Origin: Acidobacteriaceae bacterium
Lineage (GTDB): Bacteria; Acidobacteriota; Terriglobia; Terriglobales; Acidobacteriaceae
Direction: 5' to 3'
Assembly (NCBI GenBank): GCA_003152695.1
Contig: PMAT01000059.1
Location: 13,216 to 49,274 of the forward strand
DNA: 36,059 bases
Both the position numbers and the translations under genes were made by a program. Positions 8,688-16,751 of the stretch are shown piece by piece. The notes beneath the pieces are model-generated. The model saw only the letters and a program-made list of their open reading frames with translations. It was not told the origin of the DNA and searched no databases. Every line of letters starts with the position of its first letter. Positions within the stretch are counted from its first letter, which is position 1.

Positions 8688-8703
8688 AGTGACACACATC
8701 ACA
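8688..8703. promoter_or_regulatory. CRP/FNR-family or Rex-like operator
   Basis: AGTGA-N6-TCACA, one base off the perfect CRP consensus TGTGA-N6-TCACA. It lies 98 bp upstream of the radical SAM start. Rex sites (TTGTGA-N6-TCACAA) are similar, so a redox or oxygen regulator is also possible. This fits the downstream heme and YwiC-like genes, which in other bacteria are tied to anaerobic respiration. The site is seen in sequence; the regulator is inferred. Confidence 0.45.
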
Positions 8704-8801
8704 GGGCCCGGTGATAAGACTCACGGCTCTCCGGGTCGTGAAAATCCTATCGTGGATATATACAACGAGCCGAATTCCGCAAGAGCGGGGAGGACAACAG
8801 C

Positions 8802-10052
8802 ATGAGCCAAAGCAATGGAGATACTCATCCGGCAGCCACCAAGCAATACACGCCGCGCCTGATTTTCTGGGAAGTTACCAAGGGTTGCAACCTGAGGTGC
8901 ATCCATTGCCGCGCCACTGCGACCGAGTTGATGTCGCCCGCCGACCTGCCGACCGACAAGGCGCTTGACATCATTTCCCAGATTGCCGACTTCGGCAGTC
9001 CGATCCTGGTACTCAGCGGCGGAGAACCTCTGTACCGGCACGACATCTTCCAGCTGGCGGAGTATGGGACCAGCCGTGGTCTTCGCGTCGCCCTGGCCAC
9101 CAACGGAACGTTGGTCACGAAAGATGTCGCGCAAAAGATCAAGCAATCCGGAATCAAGCGGGTTTCGATCTCGCTGGATGGATCGGATGCGCATACCCAC
9201 GATTCGTTCCGCGGCATCCCTGGCGCGTTCGACGCCGCTGTCTATGGCATGCGCAACCTGCAGGCGCTGGGAGTTTCAGTGCAGATCAACACCACCATTG
9301 CGCGCCACAACGCGCACCAGTTGCCGGCCGTGCTCGACTTGGCACGCAGCCTCGGCGCCGATGCGCTGCACACCTTTCTGCTGGTGCCCGTGGGATGCGG
9401 AGTGGATATCGCCGCCGAACAGATGGTAGCTCCGGAAGAGTATGAGCGGATGTTGAATTGGTTCTACGATCAGTCGCTGCTAGGCGGGATCGAGTTGAAA
9501 GCAACCTGCGCTCCACATTACTTTCGCGTAGCGCGGCAGCGCAAAGCTGCCGACCGCTTGGCTGGTCGCAACGAAGTTGCGACACCCGCGCCTAGCGCCC
9601 ACTACATTGGACCGACGGATATGACCATGCCAGGCTCGACAGGGATCAACCTGAAGCCGGCTGGCGGGCCGCCGGTCGGACACACCGGCCATCCCGGCGG
9701 CCACCCCGGCGACATGAATGCCATGACAAAGGGCTGCCTGGCGGGAACCGGTGTCTGTTTTATCTCGCATGAGGGCGAGGTCTTCCCTTGCGGATATCTG
9801 CCGGCGCTGGCGGGTGACCTGAGGAAGCAGAGCTTCGCCGAAATCTGGAACGACTCCGACGTCTTCGCCCAGTTGCGCGACGATGACAACCTGAAAGGCA
9901 AGTGCGGCTGCTGCGAGTTTCGCCACGTTTGCATGGGTTGCCGCGCTCGGGCGTACGCCGCCACCGGCGACTTCCTGGCGGAAGAGCCGTTCTGCGTGTA
10001 CGAGCCGGGGACGTCGAATAAAATGATCCGCGAGGCGGCAATCAAGCGATAG
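8802..10052 (+). CDS. AhbD/NirJ-like radical SAM protein with SPASM-type C-terminus
   Basis: A 416-residue radical SAM enzyme. The SAM-cluster cysteines C29, C33 and C36 (CNLRCIHC) follow PRLIFWEVTKG. GGEP is at 73-76. The C-terminal cysteines C312, C319, C330, C368, C370, C371, C377, C380 and C398 should bind further Fe-S clusters. This arrangement and the segments FISHEGEVFPCGYLP and GCRARAYAATGDFLAEEPFC best match AhbD, which oxidatively decarboxylates Fe-coproporphyrin to heme b, or its relatives AhbC and NirJ. A His/Gly-rich insert (about 288-303) is unusual and may bind metal. A strong GGGGAGGA site sets the start. The next gene is ywiC-like. Siroheme decarboxylase genes are not in the window, so the substrate is inferred. 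Confidence 0.8.
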   Translation: MSQSNGDTHPAATKQYTPRLIFWEVTKGCNLRCIHCRATATELMSPADLPTDKALDIISQIADFGSPILVLSGGEPLYRHDIFQLAEYGTSRGLRVALATNGTLVTKDVAQKIKQSGIKRVSISLDGSDAHTHDSFRGIPGAFDAAVYGMRNLQALGVSVQINTTIARHNAHQLPAVLDLARSLGADALHTFLLVPVGCGVDIAAEQMVAPEEYERMLNWFYDQSLLGGIELKATCAPHYFRVARQRKAADRLAGRNEVATPAPSAHYIGPTDMTMPGSTGINLKPAGGPPVGHTGHPGGHPGDMNAMTKGCLAGTGVCFISHEGEVFPCGYLPALAGDLRKQSFAEIWNDSDVFAQLRDDDNLKGKCGCCEFRHVCMGCRARAYAATGDFLAEEPFCVYEPGTSNKMIREAAIKR

Positions 10053-10110
10053 CGTAAAACAAGGTTCGAAGGGGCGCATCTTTAGGTGCCCCGCCAAGCC
10101 TCGTATGTTT

Positions 10111-10150
10111 GTCATCCCGAACCGACTTTAGTCGGTGAGGGATCTGCTGT
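10111..10150 (+). repeat. Short dispersed repeat fragment with hairpin
   Basis: Begins GTCATCCCGA, contains the hairpin CCGACT-TT-AGTCGG (10122-10135) and ends near GAGGGATCTGCTG. It resembles the outer half of the larger palindromic element at 11046-11280. The same GTCATCCCGA start recurs near 13330. It lies in the leader of the ywiC-like gene, which supports the later start chosen for that gene. Confidence 0.5.
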
Positions 10151-10169
10151 TTCGCTTGGGAGTTTCACA

Positions 10170-11024
10170 ATGGGCGCTGTAGCCACAAACATCGCTTCGA
10201 CCCACAACGCAAGACACAAAGCGCTGGTGATTCCGCGCGAGCATGGCGCGTGGGGCATGCTGCTGGTGCCGCTCGCGACCGGTGCGGTGGCGTCCTTGCG
10301 CTCGAACGTGAACGGCGGCGGCACGCTTGCGCTCTTCATAGTTGCGGCGATGTCGCTCTTCTGGCTGCGCACGCCGGTCGAAAGTTGGCTGGGCGCGTCG
10401 CCCATCAAGGCACAAACCAAAGACGAGCGCGCCTTCGTGCTGAAGGTGATTGCCGGCATCGGCGTGCTGGCCGTCGTCAGCATATCGGCGCTGTTGTGGA
10501 ACGGACATTACCTCGGACTGCTGACCATCGGCGCGATTGCAGCTTCAGCTTTCGCGATGCAAGCCGGCGTCAAGAAGCTGGGGCGCAAAGGGAGGATGCC
10601 GGCCCAGATCATCGGGGCCATCGGCCTTACTTCCACTGCGGCGGGCGCCTATTACGTTGCTACCGGCAAACTCGACCGCATTGCGGTCGCGTTGTGGCTG
10701 GCCAACTGGCTGTTCGCGGCAGACCAAATTCATTTTGTGCAAGTGCGCATCCGCTCCAGCCGCGCCGCCAACCTGGACGAGAAGATGAAACAGGGATTGC
10801 CCTTCCTACTGGGTCAGGTAGGTCTCATCGGCGTAATCCTCGCCGCCTGCCGGTTCGGACTCTTCCCGGGTGCCATAGCGTTGGCGTTCGTGCCCGTGCT
10901 GCTTCGCGGGACTGTGTGGTTCGTCCGGCGACATCGTCCTCTCGATGTGCACAAGCTCGGCTTCAGCGAGCTGACTCACGCCGTGATCTTCGGTGCGTTG
11001 CTGTGCGCGTCGTTCTTCGTGTGA
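10170..11024 (+). CDS. YwiC-like polytopic membrane protein
   Basis: A 284-residue inner-membrane protein with about eight to nine hydrophobic helices. The signature PREHGAWGMLLVPL sits near the N-terminus, just before the first helix, as in the YwiC-like family. In Bacillus subtilis ywiC lies beside fnr and the nar genes. The biochemical role is unknown. The start was set at the ATG at 10170 because the longer frame (from a GTG at 10086) runs through a dispersed repeat and reads as non-protein-like sequence. It follows the radical SAM gene by 117 bp on the same strand and probably shares its anaerobic or heme-linked role. Confidence 0.8.
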   Translation: MGAVATNIASTHNARHKALVIPREHGAWGMLLVPLATGAVASLRSNVNGGGTLALFIVAAMSLFWLRTPVESWLGASPIKAQTKDERAFVLKVIAGIGVLAVVSISALLWNGHYLGLLTIGAIAASAFAMQAGVKKLGRKGRMPAQIIGAIGLTSTAAGAYYVATGKLDRIAVALWLANWLFAADQIHFVQVRIRSSRAANLDEKMKQGLPFLLGQVGLIGVILAACRFGLFPGAIALAFVPVLLRGTVWFVRRHRPLDVHKLGFSELTHAVIFGALLCASFFV

Positions 11025-11045
11025 TCCCAGGCCACTGCAGACGCG

Positions 11046-11280
11046 GCGCTAAACCTGCATTATTGATGCACAACAAAAAAACAATATTGTCATCCTGAGC
11101 GGAGCGCAGCGGAGTCGAAGGATCTGCGGTTGGCCGGCAGCTTCACGCCGTCTCCGTGAACACCCGCAGATCCTTCGACTGCGCGCCCGCCCGACTCGCA
11201 AACAAGCGAGTCGGAAAATCTTTGCGGGCGCTCCGCTCAGGATGACAGCCTTACGTTTATAAATAATGCAGGTTAAGCGC
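11046..11280. mobile_element. MITE-like palindromic element, about 235 bp
   Basis: Terminal inverted repeats of 19 bp (11046-11064 and 11262-11280) match at 18 positions. Nested inside are a perfect 20-bp inverted repeat (11088-11107 and 11228-11247), a perfect 16-bp pair (11114-11129 and 11164-11179) and a 9-bp hairpin (11191-11199 and 11206-11214). No transposase is encoded. The structure fits a non-autonomous miniature element or a large REP-type element able to fold into a long cruciform. It separates the ywiC-like gene from the PEBP gene. Confidence 0.7.
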
Positions 11281-11313
11281 TGCTCTACTCGTTATTGCGC
11301 GGCTTCCCTTACA

Positions 11314-11928
11314 ATGATGCCGATGACTTCGGCAAGCAACTCCTACGCACCGGTACTTCCGAAGCATCCCGTGGCAAGACTCGCCGCGCTGGCGCTAATG
11401 CTTGGCATCGTGGGCGGAGGCACGCTCACCGCGCAGTCACATTCCTCGGCAGGAGGTCGTTCGCCTATGACACTCGCGCTCAAGAGCGCCGCATTCGCGC
11501 CCGGTGCAGAGATTCCGAAGAAACATAGCTGCGAGGCCGCAGACGTTTCCCCGGCCCTGGAGTGGAGCGGGCCTCCAGCGCGCACCGTCAGCTTCGCGCT
11601 GATCATGGATGACCCAGACGCACCTGCCGGAACGTGGGTGCACTGGGTGTTGTGGAACCTGCCGGCGACCGCGCACGAACTTCCCGAGGCAGTCGCCAAG
11701 CAGGACCAGTTAGGCGACGGGACGCGGGAGGGACGCAACAGCTCCAGGAAGATCGGCTATAACGGACCGTGTCCGCCGCCGGGCAAGCCGCACCGCTATT
11801 TTTTCCGCTTGTATGCCCTGGATGAAAAACTCGAGCTCGCGCCCGGCGCCAGCAGCTCAGATCTTCAGGAGGCGATGAAGGGCCATGTCCTAGGCCAGGC
11901 GGAATACATGGGAACCTACCGGCGATAG
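11314..11928 (+). CDS. YbhB/YbcL-type phosphatidylethanolamine-binding (PEBP) protein, exported
   Basis: A member of the bacterial Raf-kinase-inhibitor-like (YbhB/YbcL) family. Key PEBP segments are DDPDAPAGTWVHWVLWN in the ligand pocket, and IGYNGPCPPPGKPHRYFF followed by the LYALD strand. A hydrophobic stretch (ARLAALALMLGIVGGG) near the N-terminus and the Ala-Gln after it suggest export to the periplasm or a membrane anchor. Function of this family is poorly defined; ligand binding is likely. The start was placed at the ATG at 11314, outside the palindromic element that covers an upstream in-frame ATG at 11266; 11317 and 11323 are also possible. Convergent with the next gene, 15 bp apart. 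Confidence 0.88.
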   Translation: MMPMTSASNSYAPVLPKHPVARLAALALMLGIVGGGTLTAQSHSSAGGRSPMTLALKSAAFAPGAEIPKKHSCEAADVSPALEWSGPPARTVSFALIMDDPDAPAGTWVHWVLWNLPATAHELPEAVAKQDQLGDGTREGRNSSRKIGYNGPCPPPGKPHRYFFRLYALDEKLELAPGASSSDLQEAMKGHVLGQAEYMGTYRR

Positions 11929-11943
11929 CGCGATTCCGCCGGT

Positions 11944-13308
11944 CTAGCAGCGCACAATCTTGGGCGAGTCGATCCCCTTCGTCGCGTTGCGGGTATCCAC
12001 CACCAGCTTCGACTCCCGCACAATGCGCGGATAGTCGTAGTCGCTGTGGTCGGTGACGATCATCACGCAGTCATACTGCTCCAGATTCTCCAGCGGCGAG
12101 CAGGTCATGTTCAGGGCATAGCGCCGTCCCTGGCCCACGGTCGGAAAGTAGGGGTCGTTGTAGCTGACGATGGCGCCGCGCTTTTGCAGCAGCTCGATAA
12201 TCGTGAGCGACGGCGACTCGCGCAGGTCGTCAATGTCGCGCTTATAGGAAAGTCCCAGCACCAGAATCTTCGCGCCGTTGAGCGCCTTCTTCTCCTTGTT
12301 CAGCGCATGGGCGACGGCTTCCACCGAGAAGTACGGCATATTGGTGTTGACTTCGCCGGCCAGCTCGATGAAGCGCGTGCGAAAGTCGAACTGCTTCGCC
12401 TTCCACGACAGATAAAACGGATCGATGGGAATGCAATGCCCGCCGAGTCCGGGGCCGGGATAAAACGCCTGGAAGCCGAACGGCTTGCTTTTGGCCGCGT
12501 CGATGACCTCCCAGATGTCGATGCCCATGCGCAGGCAGAGCATCTTCAGCTCGTTCACCATCGCGATATTCACGCAGCGGTAGATGTTCTCCAGCAGCTT
12601 GGTCATCTCCGCGGCGGCGGGCGTCGAGACCGGGACCGTGCGGTTGAAGATGCTGCCGTACAGCTTCGCTCCGAGTTCGCCGGCCAGCGGATCGAGCCCG
12701 CCGATGACCTTCGGAATATCGCGGCGCGCAACCGTGTCGTTGCCCGGATCTTCGCGTTCAGGAGAGAAGACCACGTGGAACAGATTGGCGCCTTCGACGC
12801 CAGCGCGAGCGGCCCGTAGCCCCTGCTTATTCAAGCGCTCGAGAATCGGCACCAGAATTTCTTCGGTGGTGCCGGGATAAGTCGTGCTCTCGAGGATGAC
12901 CAACTGGCCGGCGCGCAGATGCGGGGCAATCGATTCGGCCGTGGCAGTGATGTAGCTGAGATCGGGCTCGTGGTACTCGTCCAGCGGAGTGGGAACACAA
13001 ATGATGATGGCGTCCATGTGGCCGATGTTGGCGTAATCGGCGGTCGCGGTGAAGCCCTGGGCGCGCGCCGCCTGGATCTCGGTGGGCGCAATCCGGTAAA
13101 TGTAGGACCCGCCAGACTGGAGCACGTCGATCTTCTTCTTGTCGATGTCGAAGCCGGTCACGGGGAACTTCTGCTCGCTGAACAGCAGCGCCAGCGGCAG
13201 ACCGACGTAGCCCATTCCAATCACGCCAACTTTGGCGGTGCGGGATTCGATCTTGTGTTTGAGCACTTCAGACAATTCGGAGCTTGCAGCTTTCGATGGC
13301 ACCGACAT
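11944..13308 (-). CDS. UDP-N-acetylhexosamine 6-dehydrogenase (WbpA/TviB family)
   Basis: Oxidises C6 of a UDP-sugar to the uronic acid with two NAD+, for surface polysaccharide. It is 454 residues. The N-terminal Rossmann domain has GMGYVG at 31-36. Segments CVPTPLDE and ESTTYPGTTEE follow. The catalytic cysteine is C292 in GPGLGGHCIPIDP, and the C-terminal UDP-binding domain includes GLSYKRDIDDLRESP. These features point to the UDP-GlcNAc/GalNAc branch rather than UDP-glucose dehydrogenase. The ATG at 13308 is chosen because AAGGAG sits 6 nt upstream; a TTG two codons earlier overlaps the ribosome site. It is the last gene of the minus-strand lhgO - epimerase - dehydrogenase unit. Confidence 0.9.
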   Translation of the reverse strand: MSVPSKAASSELSEVLKHKIESRTAKVGVIGMGYVGLPLALLFSEQKFPVTGFDIDKKKIDVLQSGGSYIYRIAPTEIQAARAQGFTATADYANIGHMDAIIICVPTPLDEYHEPDLSYITATAESIAPHLRAGQLVILESTTYPGTTEEILVPILERLNKQGLRAARAGVEGANLFHVVFSPEREDPGNDTVARRDIPKVIGGLDPLAGELGAKLYGSIFNRTVPVSTPAAAEMTKLLENIYRCVNIAMVNELKMLCLRMGIDIWEVIDAAKSKPFGFQAFYPGPGLGGHCIPIDPFYLSWKAKQFDFRTRFIELAGEVNTNMPYFSVEAVAHALNKEKKALNGAKILVLGLSYKRDIDDLRESPSLTIIELLQKRGAIVSYNDPYFPTVGQGRRYALNMTCSPLENLEQYDCVMIVTDHSDYDYPRIVRESKLVVDTRNATKGIDSPKIVRC

Positions 13309-13352
13309 GGGCAACTCCTTTTCTTAATCCGTCATCCCGAGCCGGCAACCCT

Positions 13353-14321
13353 TCACTGGCTCGTGACTTTTGCCGTCACTGCGGCCAGGCTGCGATACCA
13401 GGCGACGGTGCGCCGCAAGCCTTCGCGGAAGTCCACCAGCGGCCGATAGCCCAGTTGCGCTTGGGCGCGCGCGATGTCGGCCAGCGAGTGTTTGACATCT
13501 CCCGTTCGCGCCGGTGCATATTCCACATCACCCGCGTACTCTGTCAATTCCTTCAGGATGGCGAATGTCTCATTCAGGCTGTAGCGATGGCCGGTGGCGA
13601 TGTTGAAGGTCTGGCCGGCGACCTGCGATTCGGCTTGCGTGGCGGCCAGGAGGTTGGCGGCAACCACGTTGTCGATATAGGTGAAGTCGCGCGACTGCTC
13701 GCCGTCGCCATAGATCGTGGGCTTCTCGCCTTGCAACATGCTGGTGATGAATTTCGCCAGTACCGCGGAATATTGCGAGTTCGCGTCCTGCCGCAGTCCG
13801 AAGATGTTGAAGTAGCGCAGGCTGACGGTTGGCAAACCATACACGCGATAAAACGAAGTCATATAAAGCTCGCCCGCCAGCTTGGACACGGCATAAGGCG
13901 AGATCGGATTGGCCGGCATGTCTTCCCGCTTGGGCATCGTCGGCGTGTCGCCGTAGGCGGAAGACGAAGCGGCATAAACTACTCGTTTCACGCGGGCGTC
14001 GCGCGCGGCGATCAGCACGTTCAGCGTGCCGTCGATGTTGACCGCGTTGCTTCGCGCCGGATCTTCCAGCGATCGCGGCACCGAGGGAATGGCTGCCTGG
14101 TGCAGCACGTAGTCCACTCCCTGGCAGGCGGAATGCACGGCCTTCAGATCCAGCAGGTCGGCTTCGCGGAAATCAATTTGCCCCGCCACCTCTCGAATAT
14201 GCTCGCGCTTGCCGGTCTCGAAATTGTCGAAGCCACGCACGCGCTCGCCGCGTTCGAGCAGCCCGCGCACCAGGGCCGAGCCGATGAATCCGGCCGCGCC
14301 GGTCACCAAATATTGCGCCAT
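13353..14321 (-). CDS. UDP-N-acetylglucosamine 4-epimerase-like SDR (WbpP/TviC family)
   Basis: A 322-residue extended short-chain dehydrogenase that interconverts UDP-GlcNAc and UDP-GalNAc in characterised relatives. NAD-binding Gly motif GAAGFIG is at 8-14, and the catalytic Tyr/Lys are Y143 and K147 in SPYAVSK. The segments AAIPSVPRSLEDP and SSSAYGDTP are typical of WbpP and TviC. Paired with the neighbouring TviB/WbpA-type dehydrogenase, it would supply UDP-GalNAcA or a similar uronate, as in Vi antigen and O-antigen pathways. It begins 18 bp after lhgO and ends 44 bp before the dehydrogenase. Confidence 0.88.
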   Translation of the reverse strand: MAQYLVTGAAGFIGSALVRGLLERGERVRGFDNFETGKREHIREVAGQIDFREADLLDLKAVHSACQGVDYVLHQAAIPSVPRSLEDPARSNAVNIDGTLNVLIAARDARVKRVVYAASSSAYGDTPTMPKREDMPANPISPYAVSKLAGELYMTSFYRVYGLPTVSLRYFNIFGLRQDANSQYSAVLAKFITSMLQGEKPTIYGDGEQSRDFTYIDNVVAANLLAATQAESQVAGQTFNIATGHRYSLNETFAILKELTEYAGDVEYAPARTGDVKHSLADIARAQAQLGYRPLVDFREGLRRTVAWYRSLAAVTAKVTSQ

Positions 14322-14339
14322 AGCCTCAAGGTTAACACG

Positions 14340-15581
14340 CTAAAAGGTGACCGTCTCCGCGCTGCGGCGCGACAGGTCGAACCGTTTGGTCAGCATATCG
14401 GCAATTTCCTTGCCGATCTCCAGCGATGCCGTGGCCGCCGGGGACGGCACGTTGCAGACATGGATCATCCCTTGGCTGTGGACGAAGTGAAAATCGTCCA
14501 CCAGGTTGCCGCTGGTATCCACTGCCTGGGCCCGCACCCCAGAGCCGCCCTGGACCAGGTCGGATTCCATCAGCTCCGGCACCATTTTCTGCAACGACTT
14601 CACGAAGGCTGTCTTGACCCACGAGCGGTATTGTTCCGCCATTCCCATGCGCCAATATCTCCGCGCCATCTTGTAGAAGCCGGGAAATGACAGCATTTCC
14701 ACGGCCTCGCTGAGATCGGGCGAGGTGCCGGTGTATCCCTCGCGACGGAAGGCCAGCAAAGCATTGGGGCCAGCCTCGACGCTGCCATTGACGCGGCGCG
14801 TAAAGTGCACGCCGAGGAACGGAAAGCGCGGATCAGGAACCGGATAAATAAGCGCCTTTATCAGGTTGCGCCGCTCGGGTTTCACTTCGTAATACTCTCC
14901 GCGGAACGGGATGATTTCGAGGTCGGTCTGCACTCCCGCCATGCGCGTGATCGTATCGCTATACAGGCCGGCGCAATTGATCACGTATCGCGCCCTGAAA
15001 CTGCCGGCGCTGGTCTCCACGACATTGAAGTTCCCGTCTTGCCGCAGGCCGAGCACCTTGGCGCGAAACACGATCTCGCCTCCAGCTCTCTCGATCAACT
15101 CGGCGTATTTCTGCGCCACCACCGTGTAATCCACGATGCCGGTGGAGGGCACATCCAGCGCACTGGTCCCATCGCAATGAGGTTCGATCTCGCGAAACTG
15201 TTCGCGACTCAGCATTCGCAAACCGGGGACGCCATTGGCAATCCCGCGCTGATGCAGTTGCTCGAGCCGCGGAACTTCCTCGGGGCTGGTTGCGACCACG
15301 AGTTTGCCGCACTCTTCGAAAGGAACGCCATGCTGCTGGCAGAAGCGCTTCATGGACGCGGCCCCGGCGACGCAGTTGCGCGCCTTCAGCGACCCTGTCT
15401 TGTAGTAGAGGCCGGAGTGGATGACTCCGCTATTGTGTCCGGTCTGGTGAGCGGCCACGCGATCTTCCTTCTCCACCACGACCAGGTTCATGTCTGGAAA
15501 GCGAAGCGTGGTCTCCAGAGCTGTCGCCAGTCCGACAATCCCCGCGCCAATGATCAAGAGATCGGTTTCGTGGTCCGCCAT
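14340..15581 (-). CDS. lhgO: L-2-hydroxyglutarate oxidase/dehydrogenase (LhgO)
   Basis: A FAD enzyme of the DAO family that oxidises L-2-hydroxyglutarate to 2-oxoglutarate and passes electrons to the membrane quinone pool or oxygen. It is 413 residues, the usual length. The FAD-binding GAGIVG is at 12-17, followed by VVEKE. The LhgO signature HQTGHNSGVIHSGLYY lies in the first 65 residues. The C-terminus has GGSGVRAQAVD and HVCNVPSPAATASLEIG. The start is ATG at 15581 with AGGA about 5-6 nt upstream; a TTG 24 bases earlier is rejected. It heads a minus-strand unit with two nucleotide-sugar genes and is divergent from another SDR, an unexpected setting for this enzyme. Confidence 0.92.
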   Translation of the reverse strand: MADHETDLLIIGAGIVGLATALETTLRFPDMNLVVVEKEDRVAAHQTGHNSGVIHSGLYYKTGSLKARNCVAGAASMKRFCQQHGVPFEECGKLVVATSPEEVPRLEQLHQRGIANGVPGLRMLSREQFREIEPHCDGTSALDVPSTGIVDYTVVAQKYAELIERAGGEIVFRAKVLGLRQDGNFNVVETSAGSFRARYVINCAGLYSDTITRMAGVQTDLEIIPFRGEYYEVKPERRNLIKALIYPVPDPRFPFLGVHFTRRVNGSVEAGPNALLAFRREGYTGTSPDLSEAVEMLSFPGFYKMARRYWRMGMAEQYRSWVKTAFVKSLQKMVPELMESDLVQGGSGVRAQAVDTSGNLVDDFHFVHSQGMIHVCNVPSPAATASLEIGKEIADMLTKRFDLSRRSAETVTF

Positions 15582-15698
15582 AAAGTCCTGCAACTGTCCT
15601 TGCAAACCCGCGATTATAAGGGCCGGGCGGCTACTGTGCTAGGACGCACGTCACAAACGTTGCGCTGCTGGCTCAGGAACATTACTCTAGGGGCGACC

Positions 15699-16694
15699 AT
15701 GAAGGTGCTCATCACGGGCGGGGCTGGCTTCATCGGGTCGCACCTTGCCGAGCGACACCTCCACCTGGGCGATGAAGTCTGCATCGTTGACGACCTCTCC
15801 ACCGGCTCGATCGCCAATATTCAACATCTCAAGATTCATCCTGAATTTACCTACCACATTGACACGGTCACCAACACACGGTTGATGACCGAACTCGTGG
15901 ACCTCTGCGATGTCGTTTATCATCTGGCGGCTGCCGTCGGAGTGCGCTTGATTGTGGACAGTCCCGTGCGCACCATCGAGACCAACATTCGGGGCACCGA
16001 AATCATCCTTGGCCTGGCGGCGAAGAAACTGAAACGCGTGCTCATCACCTCGACGTCGGAGGTGTATGGCAAAGGCGACCGGCTCCCGTTTCGCGAAGAT
16101 GATGATCTGCTGATGGGGCCGCCCAACAAGGGCCGCTGGAGTTATGCCTGCTCGAAGGCCCTCGACGAATTTCTCGCCATCGCGTACTGGAAAGAGAGGC
16201 GAGTTCCAACGGTGATTGCTCGCCTGTTCAATACCGTAGGTCCGCGACAGACCGGCCGTTATGGCATGGTGGTCCCCAACCTGGTGGTGCAGGCCTTGAC
16301 CGGCAGCGACATCACTGTCTTCGGCGATGGCGCGCAAAGCCGTTGCTTCACCCACGTCAGCGATACGGTGGATGCGCTGGTCGGCATCATGGCCCATCCC
16401 GGCGCTAACGGCGAAGTCTATAACGTGGGCAGCGATCACGAAATCACTATCCTCGACTTGGCGACACGCATCAAACGCATGACCGGATCGGACTCGAAGA
16501 TTGTCTTCGTGCCGTACGGGAAGGCCTATGAGGAGGGCTTCGAGGATGTGCGGCGGCGGGTCCCCGACATCAGTAAGCTGGCTGAGCTCATCGGCTATCG
16601 TCCGCGCGTTTCCCTGGAAGAGACCCTGGAGAGCATCATCGCGGAGCAGCGCGCCCGTTTGCGGGAGCATGGAGTGGCCGTCGCTGCCCGCTAA
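15699..16694 (+). CDS. NAD-dependent nucleotide-sugar epimerase/dehydratase (extended SDR)
   Basis: A 331-residue extended SDR. The Gly motif GGAGFIG is at 7-13, DDLSTG follows the second strand, and the catalytic Tyr/Lys are Y149 and K153 in YACSK. FGDGAQSRCFTHVSDTVDAL is the usual sugar-nucleotide segment. RWSYACSK resembles UDP-glucuronate-type enzymes (ArnA dehydrogenase, UXS), but the exact substrate cannot be read; UDP-glucose or UDP-glucuronate 4-epimerase are alternatives. The start at 15699 has TAGGGG 5-6 nt upstream; the much longer frame upstream is a shadow of lhgO. It is followed 57 bp later by the UXS gene. Confidence 0.85.
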   Translation: MKVLITGGAGFIGSHLAERHLHLGDEVCIVDDLSTGSIANIQHLKIHPEFTYHIDTVTNTRLMTELVDLCDVVYHLAAAVGVRLIVDSPVRTIETNIRGTEIILGLAAKKLKRVLITSTSEVYGKGDRLPFREDDDLLMGPPNKGRWSYACSKALDEFLAIAYWKERRVPTVIARLFNTVGPRQTGRYGMVVPNLVVQALTGSDITVFGDGAQSRCFTHVSDTVDALVGIMAHPGANGEVYNVGSDHEITILDLATRIKRMTGSDSKIVFVPYGKAYEEGFEDVRRRVPDISKLAELIGYRPRVSLEETLESIIAEQRARLREHGVAVAAR

Positions 16695-16751
16695 AACCCA
16701 ATTCGCAGCCAACTATTCTCGGTCCCCGTATTTCATCGAGGAATCGCAATC

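Larger units (their letters stand above)
8477..8801. promoter_or_regulatory. Divergent intergenic region (325 bp)
   Basis: Region between the divergent deacetylase and radical SAM genes. It contains two adjacent perfect hairpins (8581-8620) and a CRP/FNR- or Rex-like palindrome (8688-8703), both listed separately. A GGGGAGGA ribosome site lies about 8 nt before the ATG at 8802. No protein-coding frame is convincing here. The region must carry both promoters, but no strong -35/-10 pair was recognised. Confidence 0.6.

Noticed and set aside
14805-15698. Long upstream extension of the plus-strand SDR gene at 15699
   Set aside because: It lies antisense to lhgO and reads as His/Arg-rich low-quality protein. 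The SDR Gly motif and ribosome site both point to the ATG at 15699.
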